Shown: one piece after another, positions 8,484-17,249 of the stretch
Numbering within the stretch: position 1 is the stretch's first letter
Layout of the letters: each line of letters starts with the position of its first letter
Origin: VAZQ01 sp963827585
GTDB lineage: Bacteria > Pseudomonadota > Alphaproteobacteria > Rhizobiales > Xanthobacteraceae
Assembly: GCA_963827585.1 (NCBI GenBank)
Contig: CAWHCK010000042.1
Location: 51,220-115,219 of the forward strand
Direction: 5' to 3'
Length of the DNA: 64,000 nucleotides
The notes under the pieces: model-generated
The model's database searches: none
What the model was told of the DNA's origin: nothing
Seen by the model: only the letters and a program-made list of their open reading frames with translations
Program-made: the position numbers and the translations under genes

Positions 8484-9526
8484 TCCTCATGCTCCTCGCC
8501 GCCGCGGCCGGAGAGATGCGTGATCGACATATATAGCAGAATCGGAATCAGCGCGGCAAAGACGAGACTCTCTTTCAATGCCGATGCGTAGAAGGAGGAG
8601 AAGGATTCAAGAATCCCGACGAGGAGCGACCCAAGAGCCGCCAGCGGAAAGCTCGCCAGTCCGCCCACAACGGCGCCGACGAAGCCCTTCAGCGCAAGCA
8701 GAAATCCGGAATCGTAATATACAGTCGTGAGGGGGGCGATCAAAACACCGGAGATCGCTCCGATCAACGACGCGAGAGCGAAAGCCACAGTGCCGGACAT
8801 GTCCGGCGAAATGCCGACAAGACGCGCCCCGACCCGATTCACAGATGTGGCGCGCAGGATCTTGCCGAGGATTGCGAAACGGAAGAATAGCCAGAGAGCT
8901 GTGATCAGCGCGGCGAAGGCGCCGGCGACGAGAATGACTTGCAGCGATAAACGCGTCACGCCGATATCGATGCGGCCCTGTATGAAGGGCTCGAGCCGGA
9001 AGCCTTCCGGTCCGAACAGCGGCAGCATCAATCCTTGCAAGACGTAGTGTACTGCGACGGCTGCGAAGAGCAGGGTCAAAATGGAGGACTGCGCAATGCC
9101 GCGGAACGCGGTCCAATAGATCATGGGTCCCATCGGAGCTACGATGCACAACACCGCGAGAATTTGCAGCGCGAGCGGAGCTGGGCCCGATGAGAGTAGA
9201 GCCAGCGGCGTCGCGATTGCGAGAGCAATAAGGCAAAACGCGGATTGCAAGAGCCAGCTGCGCCAGCTTCCGGCACGCCAGCTTCTTACCGCCTCGATCA
9301 GAATGCTGAGCACTGCAAGAGCTGCGAGCAACCACAGCGCGTCAGAAAATTGGCCACGTTGCAATTGTGCGAGCGTAACTGCAGCGATAACGACGAACTC
9401 TCCCTGCGGCACCAGCAGAATTCGCGTCACCAGAAATACGAGCAGAATCGCGACGGCCAGAAGCGCGTAGATCACGCCGTTGGTCAAACCGTCCTGCGCA
9501 AGCAAAAGGGCGATGGTTGCGTTCAT
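8480..9526 (-). CDS. livH: LIV-type ABC transporter permease (LivH-like)
   Basis: A 348-residue integral membrane protein, the second permease of the transporter. It begins with the family N-terminus GLTNGVIYALLAVAILLVF and the LVPQGEFVVIAA helix, and ends with the LKGFVGAVVGGLASFPLAALGSLLVG segment that contacts the ATPases. It is about 50 residues longer than the classical LivH, because of extra segments near residues 60-125. The stop overlaps the start of the fused permease-ATPase gene. Only 30 bases separate it from the substrate-binding protein gene, so the transporter genes form one transcription unit. Confidence 0.92.
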   Translation of the reverse strand: MNATIALLLAQDGLTNGVIYALLAVAILLVFLVTRILLVPQGEFVVIAAVTLAQLQRGQFSDALWLLAALAVLSILIEAVRSWRAGSWRSWLLQSAFCLIALAIATPLALLSSGPAPLALQILAVLCIVAPMGPMIYWTAFRGIAQSSILTLLFAAVAVHYVLQGLMLPLFGPEGFRLEPFIQGRIDIGVTRLSLQVILVAGAFAALITALWLFFRFAILGKILRATSVNRVGARLVGISPDMSGTVAFALASLIGAISGVLIAPLTTVYYDSGFLLALKGFVGAVVGGLASFPLAALGSLLVGILESFSSFYASALKESLVFAALIPILLYMSITHLSGRGGEEHEE

Positions 9527-9556
9527 CGCCCTTTTTCCTTCCTCATGGCTGAGCCG

Positions 9557-10708
9557 TCAGTTCGGTAGAAGCCGGAAGGCTCCATCTTTCACGGTGACGA
9601 GCACGCGCGCCCGCTGGTCGACGCCGTAGTGATCATCGGGAGTGTAGCGATAAACGGCGTGCGTGCCTTGCACCTCTTTGCCGCTTTCAATCGCCTTGCG
9701 CAAACCTTCGCGGAATTCCGGCGTGCCTGGTTCGCCGGCCTTCAGCGCATCAGGGATTGAGGCTGTCACGACCAGCATCGCATCCCAGGCATAACCTGCG
9801 AAAGGATTGCGTGTGCCCTTGCCCCATTTCTCTTCATAAATCTTGATGAAGTCGACCGCAGCTTTCTTGGTCGGATAGGAGTCCGGCAATTCATCAGCGA
9901 CGATCACCGGTCCGGTCGGAGCGATGCTGCCTTCGAGCGATTTGCCTCCGGCCTGCAGAACCGGCCGCGAAACGCTGCCATGCGAATGATAGATCTGGCC
10001 CTTATAGCCGAGATCGCGCAAGGCGAGATGCGGGAGGACGGCCGGCGATGCGCTGCCGCCGATAAACACCACATCCGGATTTTCGCTGGCGATCTTGAGC
10101 GCCTGAGCAGTGACTGATGTGTCCACGCGGTTGTAGCGCTCGTTGCCAACGACCTTGATACCCTTTTCTCCGGCAAGCTTGGTGAGCGCGCCGTAATTCT
10201 GGTCGCCCCAACTATCGGTAAAGCCGATATAGCCGACGGTCTTCACCTTCTGCGCGGCCATATGGTCGACAATGGCCGAGACCATGATCGGCACGGCCTG
10301 CGGTATATTGAACAGCCAAGCCTGCTTGGCCGCCGGAATCGGCACCGGCGCGAGCGAAAATTGCGGCGTCTTGGCTTCGGTTGCGACATCGAACATTGCC
10401 ATCGAGCCGGGTGGTGAGGTCGAACCGAGGATGACATCGACCTTGTCTTCGTCGGTGAAGCGGCGTGCATTCTTCACAGCGGTGCCGGGATCGCCGCCAT
10501 CGTCGAGCACGATCCATGTCACCGAACGACCGGCGACTTTCGCAGGAAACAGCTCCGATGCCTGTTTGTAAGGGATACCGATCGCGGCAGCGGGCCCGGT
10601 AAAGGTGCCGGTCACGCCGATGCGAATGTCGTCACGCGCCGCGGCTGGCGAGATGCACAGCGTGAATGCCGTGAGAATCCCGAACGCGGCTAGCAAAACT
10701 CGTCTCAT
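9557..10708 (-). CDS. LIV-type ABC transporter periplasmic substrate-binding protein
   Basis: A 383-residue protein with a signal peptide (MRRVLLAAFGILTAFTLC... ending SPAAA) and a type I periplasmic-binding fold (Peripla_BP_6). It opens with IRIGVTGTFTGPAAAIG, as in ligand-binding proteins of branched-chain amino acid and aromatic-compound uptake systems. VDVILGSTSPPGS marks the first-lobe ligand site, and the hinge strand VFIGGSASPA is recognisable. It captures substrate for the LivH / LivM-LivG / LivF transporter encoded directly downstream. The 159-base gap to the upstream monooxygenase gene is filled by two hairpin repeats, which could reduce read-through. Confidence 0.92.
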   Translation of the reverse strand: MRRVLLAAFGILTAFTLCISPAAARDDIRIGVTGTFTGPAAAIGIPYKQASELFPAKVAGRSVTWIVLDDGGDPGTAVKNARRFTDEDKVDVILGSTSPPGSMAMFDVATEAKTPQFSLAPVPIPAAKQAWLFNIPQAVPIMVSAIVDHMAAQKVKTVGYIGFTDSWGDQNYGALTKLAGEKGIKVVGNERYNRVDTSVTAQALKIASENPDVVFIGGSASPAVLPHLALRDLGYKGQIYHSHGSVSRPVLQAGGKSLEGSIAPTGPVIVADELPDSYPTKKAAVDFIKIYEEKWGKGTRNPFAGYAWDAMLVVTASIPDALKAGEPGTPEFREGLRKAIESGKEVQGTHAVYRYTPDDHYGVDQRARVLVTVKDGAFRLLPN

Positions 10709-10769
10709 GTCACGCTCTCCAATCCCGGCAAGGAATCAATGAACGAAAGGCTTTTACTGTTTGCGGCTA

Positions 10770-10871
10770 GAGTGTGATTGCTTCAGGTTGAGTCGCAATC
10801 ACGCTCTAGCTTTTTGTTTGAGCATGATCTTTTCGGAAAACCGGTACCCACTTTTCCGGATCATGCTCTAG
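10770..10871. repeat. Pair of hairpin repeats: GAGTGTGATTGC dyad plus AGCATGATC palindrome (copy 3)
   Basis: Two adjacent dyads. GAGTGTGATTGC (10770-10781) pairs with GCAATCACGCTC (10795-10806). From 10820, GAGCATGATCTTTTCGGAAA is answered by TTTTCCGGATCATGCTCTAG ending at 10871. Both forms are typical dispersed repeats of Bradyrhizobium-like genomes. The CTA at 10868-10870 is the stop codon (TAG) of the monooxygenase gene. The stable hairpins between two genes of one apparent operon could act as an attenuator or as mRNA 3'-end protection (inference). Confidence 0.85.
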
Positions 10872-11947
10872 CCCGTTGCAGTTCGCGCCGCGGCCTGCGT
10901 GAATTGCGGTATGACCGCTTCTCCGAACAGCCGTACCGATCGCTCGGCGACATCGTAGGGCATGTCATTGAAATTGACTTGCATCGAGATGTGATCGCAG
11001 CCACCGATCTCTTCATCATAGGCACGCAGCTGCTGCACGATCCGATCCGGCGTTCCGACAAACGCCGCATTGTGCTGGACCTGGGTTTCGAAGGTCTCTT
11101 GCCGGACCTTCTCCGCCATCTTGTCGTAGCCTTTATAATCTGCGGAGGGCGCCATGCGAACATGTTCGGACATGGCATCATAGATCGAAGCGAAATGGCG
11201 CTCGATCGGGCCTTTGGCGATACGTTCCGCCTGTGCCTGACTCTCGTGACAATACATGAACACGGCCATCATGATGCTGCCGCGGCCGGGATGTCCGGCA
11301 TCCTTCCAGGCCTTGCGATAGATTTGAATGAGTTCCGTCGGATTATGTCCGACGCCCGGAATGGCCATCAATCCGTGGCCGAGCCGGCCGGCGCGCTCGA
11401 AGCTATCAGGCGTTCCTACAGCGGCGAGATAAAATGGCGGCCGGGGTTTTTGGGTTGGGCGGGGTAGAGATGTCACGTCCTTGAAGGAATGAAAGCGGCC
11501 CAGCGACGATGCCACTTTGTTTTCGAGCAGCAAGCGCACCTGCTCAATGCCCTCTTCGAAACGCGCCACACTCTCGTCCATGCTGACGCCGAAGTGACGG
11601 TACTCAAACGGCAGGAACGCACGCGCGAAGCCGACATCGAGGCGCCCGCCAGTGATGGCGTCAAGCATTCCGATTTCGGCCGCGAGCTTCAACGGATGGT
11701 TGAAAACCGGCAGAACCGCACCGGTGATCATGCGCGCGGTCTTGGTCCGCTGCGAGGCTGCTGAGAGAAAGAGGAGCGGATTGGGCGAGTAGCCGCCCCA
11801 AGGATGAAAATAATGCTCGACAATGCGAACGTCCGAATAGCCGTAGCTGTCGCACAGTCCAACCAGATTCAGCGAATCAGCAAAGTAATGCTGAGCGGAT
11901 TTCTGTTCCGGCGTCACGTCCGGAAAGAATTGCATCCCGAACCGCAA
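10868..11947 (-). CDS. Luciferase-like flavin-dependent monooxygenase (LLM class)
   Basis: A 359-residue bacterial-luciferase-family protein. It starts RFGMQFFPD with the typical first strand, followed by EHYFHPWGGYSPNPLLFLSA, then a TIM-barrel body with GRLDVGFARAFLPFEYRHFG and the family PFYLAAVGTPDSFERAGRLG. Members use reduced flavin and oxygen to oxidise organic substrates. The start is a TTG at 11947, supported by AGGAG six bases upstream; a later ATG four codons in is possible. It is the first gene of a run including the LIV transporter and MarR regulator, suggesting uptake and oxidation of one compound. Its stop lies inside a palindromic repeat. Confidence 0.88.
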   Translation of the reverse strand: MRFGMQFFPDVTPEQKSAQHYFADSLNLVGLCDSYGYSDVRIVEHYFHPWGGYSPNPLLFLSAASQRTKTARMITGAVLPVFNHPLKLAAEIGMLDAITGGRLDVGFARAFLPFEYRHFGVSMDESVARFEEGIEQVRLLLENKVASSLGRFHSFKDVTSLPRPTQKPRPPFYLAAVGTPDSFERAGRLGHGLMAIPGVGHNPTELIQIYRKAWKDAGHPGRGSIMMAVFMYCHESQAQAERIAKGPIERHFASIYDAMSEHVRMAPSADYKGYDKMAEKVRQETFETQVQHNAAFVGTPDRIVQQLRAYDEEIGGCDHISMQVNFNDMPYDVAERSVRLFGEAVIPQFTQAAARTATG

Positions 11948-11957
11948 CTACATCTCC

Positions 11958-11997
11958 TGTCAAAAATGCTGAGTGATTTTCTTAGCGATTTTTGACA
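11958..11997. promoter_or_regulatory. Candidate operator: inverted repeat TGTCAAAAAT-N20-ATTTTTGACA
   Basis: Perfect 10-bp arms (11958-11967 and 11988-11997), extended by a near-matching GCT/AGC, stand in the divergent region between the monooxygenase (TTG at 11947) and the VOC gene (ATG at 12087). The inner edge touches the AGGAG ribosome site of the monooxygenase. An AT-rich dyad in a GC-rich genome at this place is what a MarR-type operator would look like. Its link to the regulator at 5417-5998 is inference. Confidence 0.55.
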
Positions 11998-12086
11998 AAG
12001 TCAATGGTAGATTGCTCACCGGCCACCGACATGTCTGCCAACGCTAGAAATCAAGGCGAAACCATCTGAAGCAATGGAGTCCACCA

Positions 12087-12509
12087 ATGGCCCGACTACG
12101 GCATTTTGCAATCTGCGTCCGCGATCTGGAAAAATCCGCCAAGTTCTACGAAGAAGTTTTCGGTCTTAAACGCCATGGCCGCGAAGATCTGCCGATCGGC
12201 TCTGCGCTGTATCTGAGCGATGGCGTCGTAAATCTGGCGCTTTTGAAATTCGCGGGCAAGCAAGGAAATGATCTTGCGGATCCCACCAATGCCGTTGGCT
12301 CCAACCATTTTGGCTTCCAGGTCGATGACTTGAAAGAAACGCAAGAGCGCATCGAAAAAGCTGGCGGCGTGTTCTTTTTCGATCTCGGTGACGAACGTAG
12401 AGGTAATTTCGAGCGGAAGATGAAGGACCCGGACGGAATTATTTTCGACATTTCTCATCATGGCTGGGTAGGAACAGACGGCAGAACGGGTCCGAAGCTT
12501 TCAGAATAG
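12087..12509 (+). CDS. VOC / glyoxalase-bleomycin resistance family protein
   Basis: A 140-residue vicinal-oxygen-chelate protein. Two beta-alpha-beta-beta-beta modules are visible: LRHFAICVRDLEKSAKFYEEVFG at the start, and NHFGFQVDDLKETQERIEKAG near residue 70, ending in KDPDGIIFDIS. His residues in RHFAI and NHFGF are the usual metal ligands. Members act as glyoxalases, isomerases, dioxygenases or small-ligand-binding proteins. GGAG lies upstream of the ATG at a normal distance. It is divergent from the monooxygenase/transporter operon and shares its control region, so it may serve the same catabolic route. Confidence 0.88.
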   Translation: MARLRHFAICVRDLEKSAKFYEEVFGLKRHGREDLPIGSALYLSDGVVNLALLKFAGKQGNDLADPTNAVGSNHFGFQVDDLKETQERIEKAGGVFFFDLGDERRGNFERKMKDPDGIIFDISHHGWVGTDGRTGPKLSE

Positions 12510-12622
12510 CTCTTGCATCGAAACGTCCAGCGCGTTTGCGTTCGCGATTGCCCCTGATCGGCACCAAGGTCAGTGCAATGGCATCTCATCCATGAAAGCC
12601 GCCGCCCGCTGTCGCAGCACGG

Positions 12623-13942
12623 TCAGCGCAGGAACTCGGGCGAGATCAGCTTCGGCAGGAACAGCGCGACGTCCGGCCACACGATCATGAGCACGAGCAC
12701 GCCGAGCATCGGCAGCAGCATGATCATGGTGTCTTTGAGCGCATCGACCATGCGGATGCCGGCAACCGCACATGAAATCATCAGGCATAAACCATAGGGC
12801 GGGGTTACCAGACCAAAGGCGAGCGAAACGATCCCGATCATGGCAAAGTGCACCGGATCCATGCCAACCGCCCTCGCCAGCGGATCGAGAATAGTCCCGA
12901 CGATGATGATGGCCGGGATGGCATCGAGGAAGCAGCCAACAACCAGGAATACGAACGCGATGAAGAATCCGGTCATGGTTGGTCCCATGCCCCATGACGA
13001 CACGCCGGCCAGGATCGCTTTGGGAATCTGGTAGTAGGCCAGCAACCAGCCGAACACGCTGGCGGTTCCAACGCAGAACAGCGCCAGCGCCGCCAGCTTG
13101 CCCGTGTCGAGCAACGCGTGGTGCAGGCCTTTGAGGTCCATTTCACGGTAGATGAATAGAGACAGCGCACCGGCATAGAGCACGGCAATGCACGCCGACT
13201 CGGTCGCGGTGAACCAGCCGAATATCTTTCCGCCGACGATGATGAACGGAGTGGCCAATGCCGGGGCCGACATCGCCAGCGCCTTGATCAACTCCGCCCA
13301 GGCGGCGCGCGGATAAGTCGGGTAGTGGCGCCGCTTGGCGTAGACATGCACGGTCGCCATCTGCACAAGTCCGATGAGCAGACCGGGAACGATGCCGGCG
13401 AGGAACAGTGCACCGATCGATACGGTCAGGATGCCGCCCCACACGATCATCAGGATCGATGGCGGGATGATTACCGCCAACACCGCCGACACGGCCGTGA
13501 TCGCGACCGAGAAGCTATCGTCATAGCCTTCCTTGCGTTGCGCCTGGATGAAGATCTTCGACTGACTTGCTGCGTCGGCGGTCGAGGAGCCGGAAATCCC
13601 CGCGAAGAAGATCGACAGCACGACGTTGATCTGCGCGAGCCCGCCGGGGAAGTGCCCCACCATGGTGCGCGAGAGCAACACCAGACGGTCGGTGATGCCG
13701 CCGACGTTCATCAGGTTGGCGGTGAGCAGGAAAAACGGCACCGCCAGCAGGATGAAGGAGTTGTAGGCGTTGAACGTCTCCTGCGCGAGCGTCATGACCG
13801 AGAGACGCGGCTCGATCGTCAGGATCGGCAACGAGGCAAGCGCGAGCGCAAACGCGATCGGCACGCGCAGGAACAGGAAAAGAAAGAATAGACCGAACAG
13901 AATGATCGCCGCCGTCCCCGTAGATAGCACGGCGCCGCTCAT
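12623..13942 (-). CDS. dctM: TRAP transporter large permease subunit (DctM family)
   Basis: A 439-residue membrane protein beginning MSGAVLSTGTAAIILFGLFF. It carries the DctM signatures: LRVPIAFALALASLPIL, then LAVPFFLLTANLMNVGGITDRLV, GISGSSTADAASQSKIFI, VITPPYGLCLMISCAVAGI and multiple transmembrane helices. It forms the Na+-driven transport channel of a tripartite carboxylate transporter. I start it at 13942 because that ATG overlaps the dctQ stop as ATGA and gives the family N-terminus; the longer frame upstream is inside dctQ. It is the last gene of the P-Q-M operon. Confidence 0.93.
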   Translation of the reverse strand: MSGAVLSTGTAAIILFGLFFLFLFLRVPIAFALALASLPILTIEPRLSVMTLAQETFNAYNSFILLAVPFFLLTANLMNVGGITDRLVLLSRTMVGHFPGGLAQINVVLSIFFAGISGSSTADAASQSKIFIQAQRKEGYDDSFSVAITAVSAVLAVIIPPSILMIVWGGILTVSIGALFLAGIVPGLLIGLVQMATVHVYAKRRHYPTYPRAAWAELIKALAMSAPALATPFIIVGGKIFGWFTATESACIAVLYAGALSLFIYREMDLKGLHHALLDTGKLAALALFCVGTASVFGWLLAYYQIPKAILAGVSSWGMGPTMTGFFIAFVFLVVGCFLDAIPAIIIVGTILDPLARAVGMDPVHFAMIGIVSLAFGLVTPPYGLCLMISCAVAGIRMVDALKDTMIMLLPMLGVLVLMIVWPDVALFLPKLISPEFLR

Positions 13943-14487
13943 GCGCGCCCCCTCACCAGCACGCGCAGTTCGTCGACCATCTGCTCGCCGAGAAAGATGA
14001 CCCAGGTGATGCCGGCGACCGGCCAGGCGACGTGGATCAGCCACAGCGGCAGCTCGGCCAGCTCGGAAACTCGAGACCACGCAAAGCGCGTGAACTCGAG
14101 GCCGCCCCAGATGAACACCAATGCGATCACGAGCACGCCGAGCCGGGCGATGAGCTTGACCGCGGCCTGCACCCGCGGCGATACGCTCGGCCACAGATCG
14201 ACCTCGAAATGGGTGCCTTCGCGCACGCCGATCATGGCCCCGAGCATGATCGCCCAGACGAACAGGAACCGCGCCATCTCCTCCGTCCAGATGTAGGAGG
14301 GGATCAGCTCGCTATAGCGGGAGAAGATCTGCAGCGAGACCGGAATGATCAGAATGGCGATGGCGCCGACCAGCAGCTGCGACAGCAGCCAGCTGTACCA
14401 GTCGGTCAGCTTCCGCCACAGGCTCGGCTCTCCGGCGTTTGATCCGGTGATGGACACTGGCGTCCTCGGAATGGCGGCGTGGCCCAA
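13939..14487 (-). CDS. dctQ: TRAP transporter small permease subunit (DctQ family)
   Basis: A 182-residue protein with four predicted membrane helices. The second membrane region holds the family motif YIWTEEMARFLFVWAIMLGA, followed by REGTHFEVDLWP, which is diagnostic for DctQ. It pairs with DctM to form the membrane part of the transporter. Its stop overlaps the dctM start by 4 bp, and 33 bases separate it from the dctP stop, so the three genes form one operon. Confidence 0.92.
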   Translation of the reverse strand: MGHAAIPRTPVSITGSNAGEPSLWRKLTDWYSWLLSQLLVGAIAILIIPVSLQIFSRYSELIPSYIWTEEMARFLFVWAIMLGAMIGVREGTHFEVDLWPSVSPRVQAAVKLIARLGVLVIALVFIWGGLEFTRFAWSRVSELAELPLWLIHVAWPVAGITWVIFLGEQMVDELRVLVRGRA

Positions 14488-14520
14488 GGCCGACGGACGG
14501 CCGCAGCAAGGGCATCAGGC

Positions 14521-15519
14521 TTACTTGATAGCGTTGATCTCTTGATAAATCTTCTCGACGCCGATCTCCTTGGCATGTGCCGCCATGACCGGATCGACCA
14601 GCTTCTTCATCTCGGCGCGGTCGGCGAACGGCACGCGCTTGAGCTTGCCCGCCTTCTCCAGCGCATCGAGTTTCTGAGCGTCCTCCGACGACTCGATTTG
14701 ACGTCCGTGGGCACCGGCTTCCTTGGCCGCTTTGAGAACGGCCTGCTGCAGGTCCGGCGGCAGAGACTTGAAGGTCTTGCCCGAGAAGCAGATCGGACGG
14801 ATGGTGATGGCATGCTCGGTCATCGTGAGGTGCGGGGCGACTTCGTAGAACTTCATCGATTCCACACCCGCGGCCTCGTTCTCGCCTGCCGCAATCACCC
14901 CGTTCTGGATCGCATTGTAGACCTCGTTATAGGCGATGACCGTCGGCGCCATGCCGGCGGCCTGAAAAGTGCGGCTCCAGATCGGGGCGCCCTGCACGCG
15001 AACCTTCAGTCCCTTCATCTCGGCGAGGTTGCGCACCGGTTTGTTCACGAAGACATTGCGGACCCCGCCGCCGGCGTAGCCGACAAGCATTACGTCCGCC
15101 TTCTGCGCGATCTCGTCGGCGACCGGCTTGAGCACGTCCGCGTCAAGCACCTTGTTCCAGTGGTCGAGATCACGGAACAGGAACGGCGCATCGATGAACG
15201 GCGCCGCGCGCGAAAAGGTGGACATGTGCGCTGGCGACACGATGCCGTAATCGACCGCCCTGCCCTGCGCCATGTACTCGAAATACTGCTTCTCGAGGCC
15301 GAGCTCGCTGTTGCGATGAAGAACGAAGTTGATCGGCTTGCCGTAGTACTTCTTGACCAGCTCCTCGAACTTCAGCAAGGCTTTGTTGAACGCATGGTCG
15401 TCGTTGAATTGCACCGCACCATGCAAGGTAACGATCTGCTGGCCATGACTGGGGGGAGCAGCGACCGCAACGATGACCGCTGTCGCGATGAACAGAGCAA
15501 CCCATGCCATGCGAGACAT
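14521..15519 (-). CDS. dctP: TRAP transporter periplasmic substrate-binding protein (DctP family)
   Basis: A 332-residue secreted solute receptor. Starting at the ATG at 15519 it begins MSRMAWVALFIATAVIVAVA with a signal peptide ending near SHGQQ. The mature protein has the DctP/SiaP fold, with the region LRVQGAPIWSRTFQAAGMAP in which the conserved Arg contacts the ligand carboxylate, then IAYNEVYNAIQNGVIAAGENE. The ligand is probably a carboxylate, but its identity cannot be read from sequence. The longer upstream frame (to 15711) has no signal-like start and is not used. The 170 bases upstream hold no gene and should contain the operon promoter. Confidence 0.92.
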   Translation of the reverse strand: MSRMAWVALFIATAVIVAVAAPPSHGQQIVTLHGAVQFNDDHAFNKALLKFEELVKKYYGKPINFVLHRNSELGLEKQYFEYMAQGRAVDYGIVSPAHMSTFSRAAPFIDAPFLFRDLDHWNKVLDADVLKPVADEIAQKADVMLVGYAGGGVRNVFVNKPVRNLAEMKGLKVRVQGAPIWSRTFQAAGMAPTVIAYNEVYNAIQNGVIAAGENEAAGVESMKFYEVAPHLTMTEHAITIRPICFSGKTFKSLPPDLQQAVLKAAKEAGAHGRQIESSEDAQKLDALEKAGKLKRVPFADRAEMKKLVDPVMAAHAKEIGVEKIYQEINAIK

Positions 15520-15689
15520 CGAATCCTCCCATACCGACTTGTTATCGTTTGCAGCGAAACGATAGTACGCCGGCACTATTGCTTGTCCATGGGTCCATAT
15601 CAGGTCCCGCGATCTCCGGGTCTGGTCAAGTGCGACGCCGGACACACAGCATCGTAAGGAGTATCGGCAGTCGCCGTGTGGGGAAGGAG

Positions 15690-16158
15690 CTACGCCGCTT
15701 GGTCGAGCCACATCGGCGAGTTGTCGTTGGCGGCGGCCCCCAGATCGCGCTTCAGCAGGAAGTTCAACTCCGGCTGCAGGATCGGCCGCAGCAGATCAGC
15801 CGCGTGCTGGCTGCCGTTGGCGTTGAGGTGCCCGATATCCGCGTAGCAGCCGTTGGGCGGGTTGGCGATGGCGATGGTGGCGAGGCAGCTGTCCGTGTAA
15901 AAGTTGACCACGGTGTAGACCGGGCTGCCGCCCGCGCCGCCCGCACCGTTGATGATTAGCGTGTTGAGGTCAGGCAAAATGAAGTCGTACTCCGTGCCGA
16001 TGCGCGGCAGCACGGTGCCGACGAACACCTTGGCGGTTCCCGCGCTGAGCGCGGCCTGCACCACGTTCTTGATACCGGTGTAGATCGACGCCGCCGGTCT
16101 TGGGCAGCGACACCATGGCGGCGCTGCGGACGGCGAGCCCGAGAACCGGGAGGTCTCG
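15690..16158 (-). pseudogene. C-terminal part of a secreted SGNH-hydrolase-like protein
   Basis: The frame reads ...SIYTGIKNVVQAALSAG, then TVLPRIGTEYDFILPDLNTL, ending CYADIGHLNANGSQHAADLL and WLDQAA. The DIGH piece resembles the last catalytic block (Asp-x-x-His) of SGNH/GDSL esterases, but the GDS nucleophile block is absent. Near 16090 the reading switches frame, so that LPVLGLAVRSAAMVSLPKTGG precedes SIYTG. Upstream sequence is replaced by a sugE-like fragment. I infer that this is the downstream half of the gene whose beginning lies at 16400-16908. Confidence 0.5.
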
Positions 16159-16405
16159 TGATGGCGTGGGATCTCATGTGTGTTTCTGGCCGGTCTGCTC
16201 GAGGTCGGCTGGGCGGTCGGGCTCAAGTACACTGCGGGCTTCACTCGAACGTTGCCCACGCTGCTTACGGTTGGCCAGCATGATCGTGAGCCTCGGGTTG
16301 TTTGGGGCTCGCGCTCAAATCATTGCCGGTCGGACCCGTACGCGATCTGGACCGGTATCGGCACGCTCGGGACCGCCGTCCTCGGCATCTACCTGTTCGC
16401 GGAGC
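16159..16405 (+). pseudogene. sugE / SMR-family efflux gene remnant
   Basis: Across three reading frames the plus strand spells an SMR-family (SugE, guanidinium exporter) protein: LAGLLEVGWAVGLKYTAGFT, then LPTLLTV, ASMIVSLGLFG, and YAIWTGIGTLGTAVLGIYLF, ending at ...FAE. At least four single-base shifts break it within 250 bases, and the last quarter of the gene is missing. It lies in the opposite orientation between the two halves of a secreted-protein gene. It is an eroded insertion or an assembly artefact. No function can be expected. Confidence 0.6.
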
Positions 16406-16908
16406 ACGGTGATGGCCTGCGCGCCGACGTCGACGTGCGTCACGCGCGAGCCGTCGGGAAAGCCCGGCGCAGCCAGCGACATGCCGATCTGCACGTAGCC
16501 GACACCGGCCACGTTGGTGATGACGTTGGAGCCGACCGCGGTGTCGCCGGTGGTGGCCGTGATTGTGTCGGCGACCGCATCCGAGGCCGCGAATACGACC
16601 TGGTTGTGCCAGCGCGCGACGCGCCCGTAAGTGTCGGCAGACAGGAACGTATCGAGCGCGGTGAAGTCCAGGTTGCCGTCGGTGTCGAACCTGATGCCCG
16701 CGGTGCTAGCGCCACCCGTAGAGGTCTGCCGGTCCACCACCAGGGCGTTGCCGTTGTACTCCCCCACCAGCTTGGCGCTGCTCATGCATATGACCGGCGC
16801 TGGCGTAATGAGGTCGCAGACGAAACGCGACTCAGCATTCGCGCTCGGCGTTCCGAGCGCGAATGCCGTCAGAGCAGCGGCGTAGGCTGTTCGTAGCCAG
16901 ATCCTCAT
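16400..16908 (-). pseudogene. N-terminal part of a secreted protein with an AbfB-like (arabinofuranosidase-type lectin) domain
   Basis: Starts MRIWLRTAYAAALTAFALG with a signal peptide ending SANA. The mature part reads AKLVGEYNGNALVVDRQTS ... FDTDGNLDFTALDTFL ... WHNQVVFAAS, the pattern of the jelly-roll catalytic-type domain of alpha-L-arabinofuranosidase B, common in rhizobial secreted or phage-borne proteins. From about 16405 downstream the frame runs into the antisense strand of a sugE fragment and stops at 16315, so the original C-terminus is lost here. The piece at 15690-16158 is probably the rest of the same gene. Confidence 0.5.
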
Positions 16909-16932
16909 GACGTTACCCCCCCAATCACCGAA

Positions 16933-17061
16933 TTAGTGCCGTTGCGGAAGACTGACTCTGTTGGGACCGCCGCCAGCGACAGTGGAGCGGAATGTGGTTG
17001 CGTTGGCGTTCGCTGACGCCGCGGTAGGTATCGCCTGAATTTGGTTCATTGTCATCGGCAT
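16933..17061 (-). CDS. Very small unidentified ORF
   Basis: A 42-codon frame starting MPMTMNQIQAIPTAASANAN, 24 bases before the AbfB-like gene on the same strand. A one-base shift near its end would extend it as VFRNGTNSVIGG, so it may be truncated by an indel. I recognise no domain. It may be chance. Confidence 0.2.
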   Translation of the reverse strand: MPMTMNQIQAIPTAASANANATTFRSTVAGGGPNRVSLPQRH

Positions 17062-17249
17062 CGCGACCTCAAGCCGGAGACGCCACCGCGTTTGCGACAG
17101 ATGGGATTGAAGCCCGTCGCGGTCACCGACCAGACCTCGGGGCACGAGTAACGGCGACATTCCGGCCGGTCGTCTCGCTCGTGGATGCAAGCCAATTGCG
17201 CGAACAAGACCCGAAGGAATACACGCGGCGCAGTTTCGCCACGATGGTA

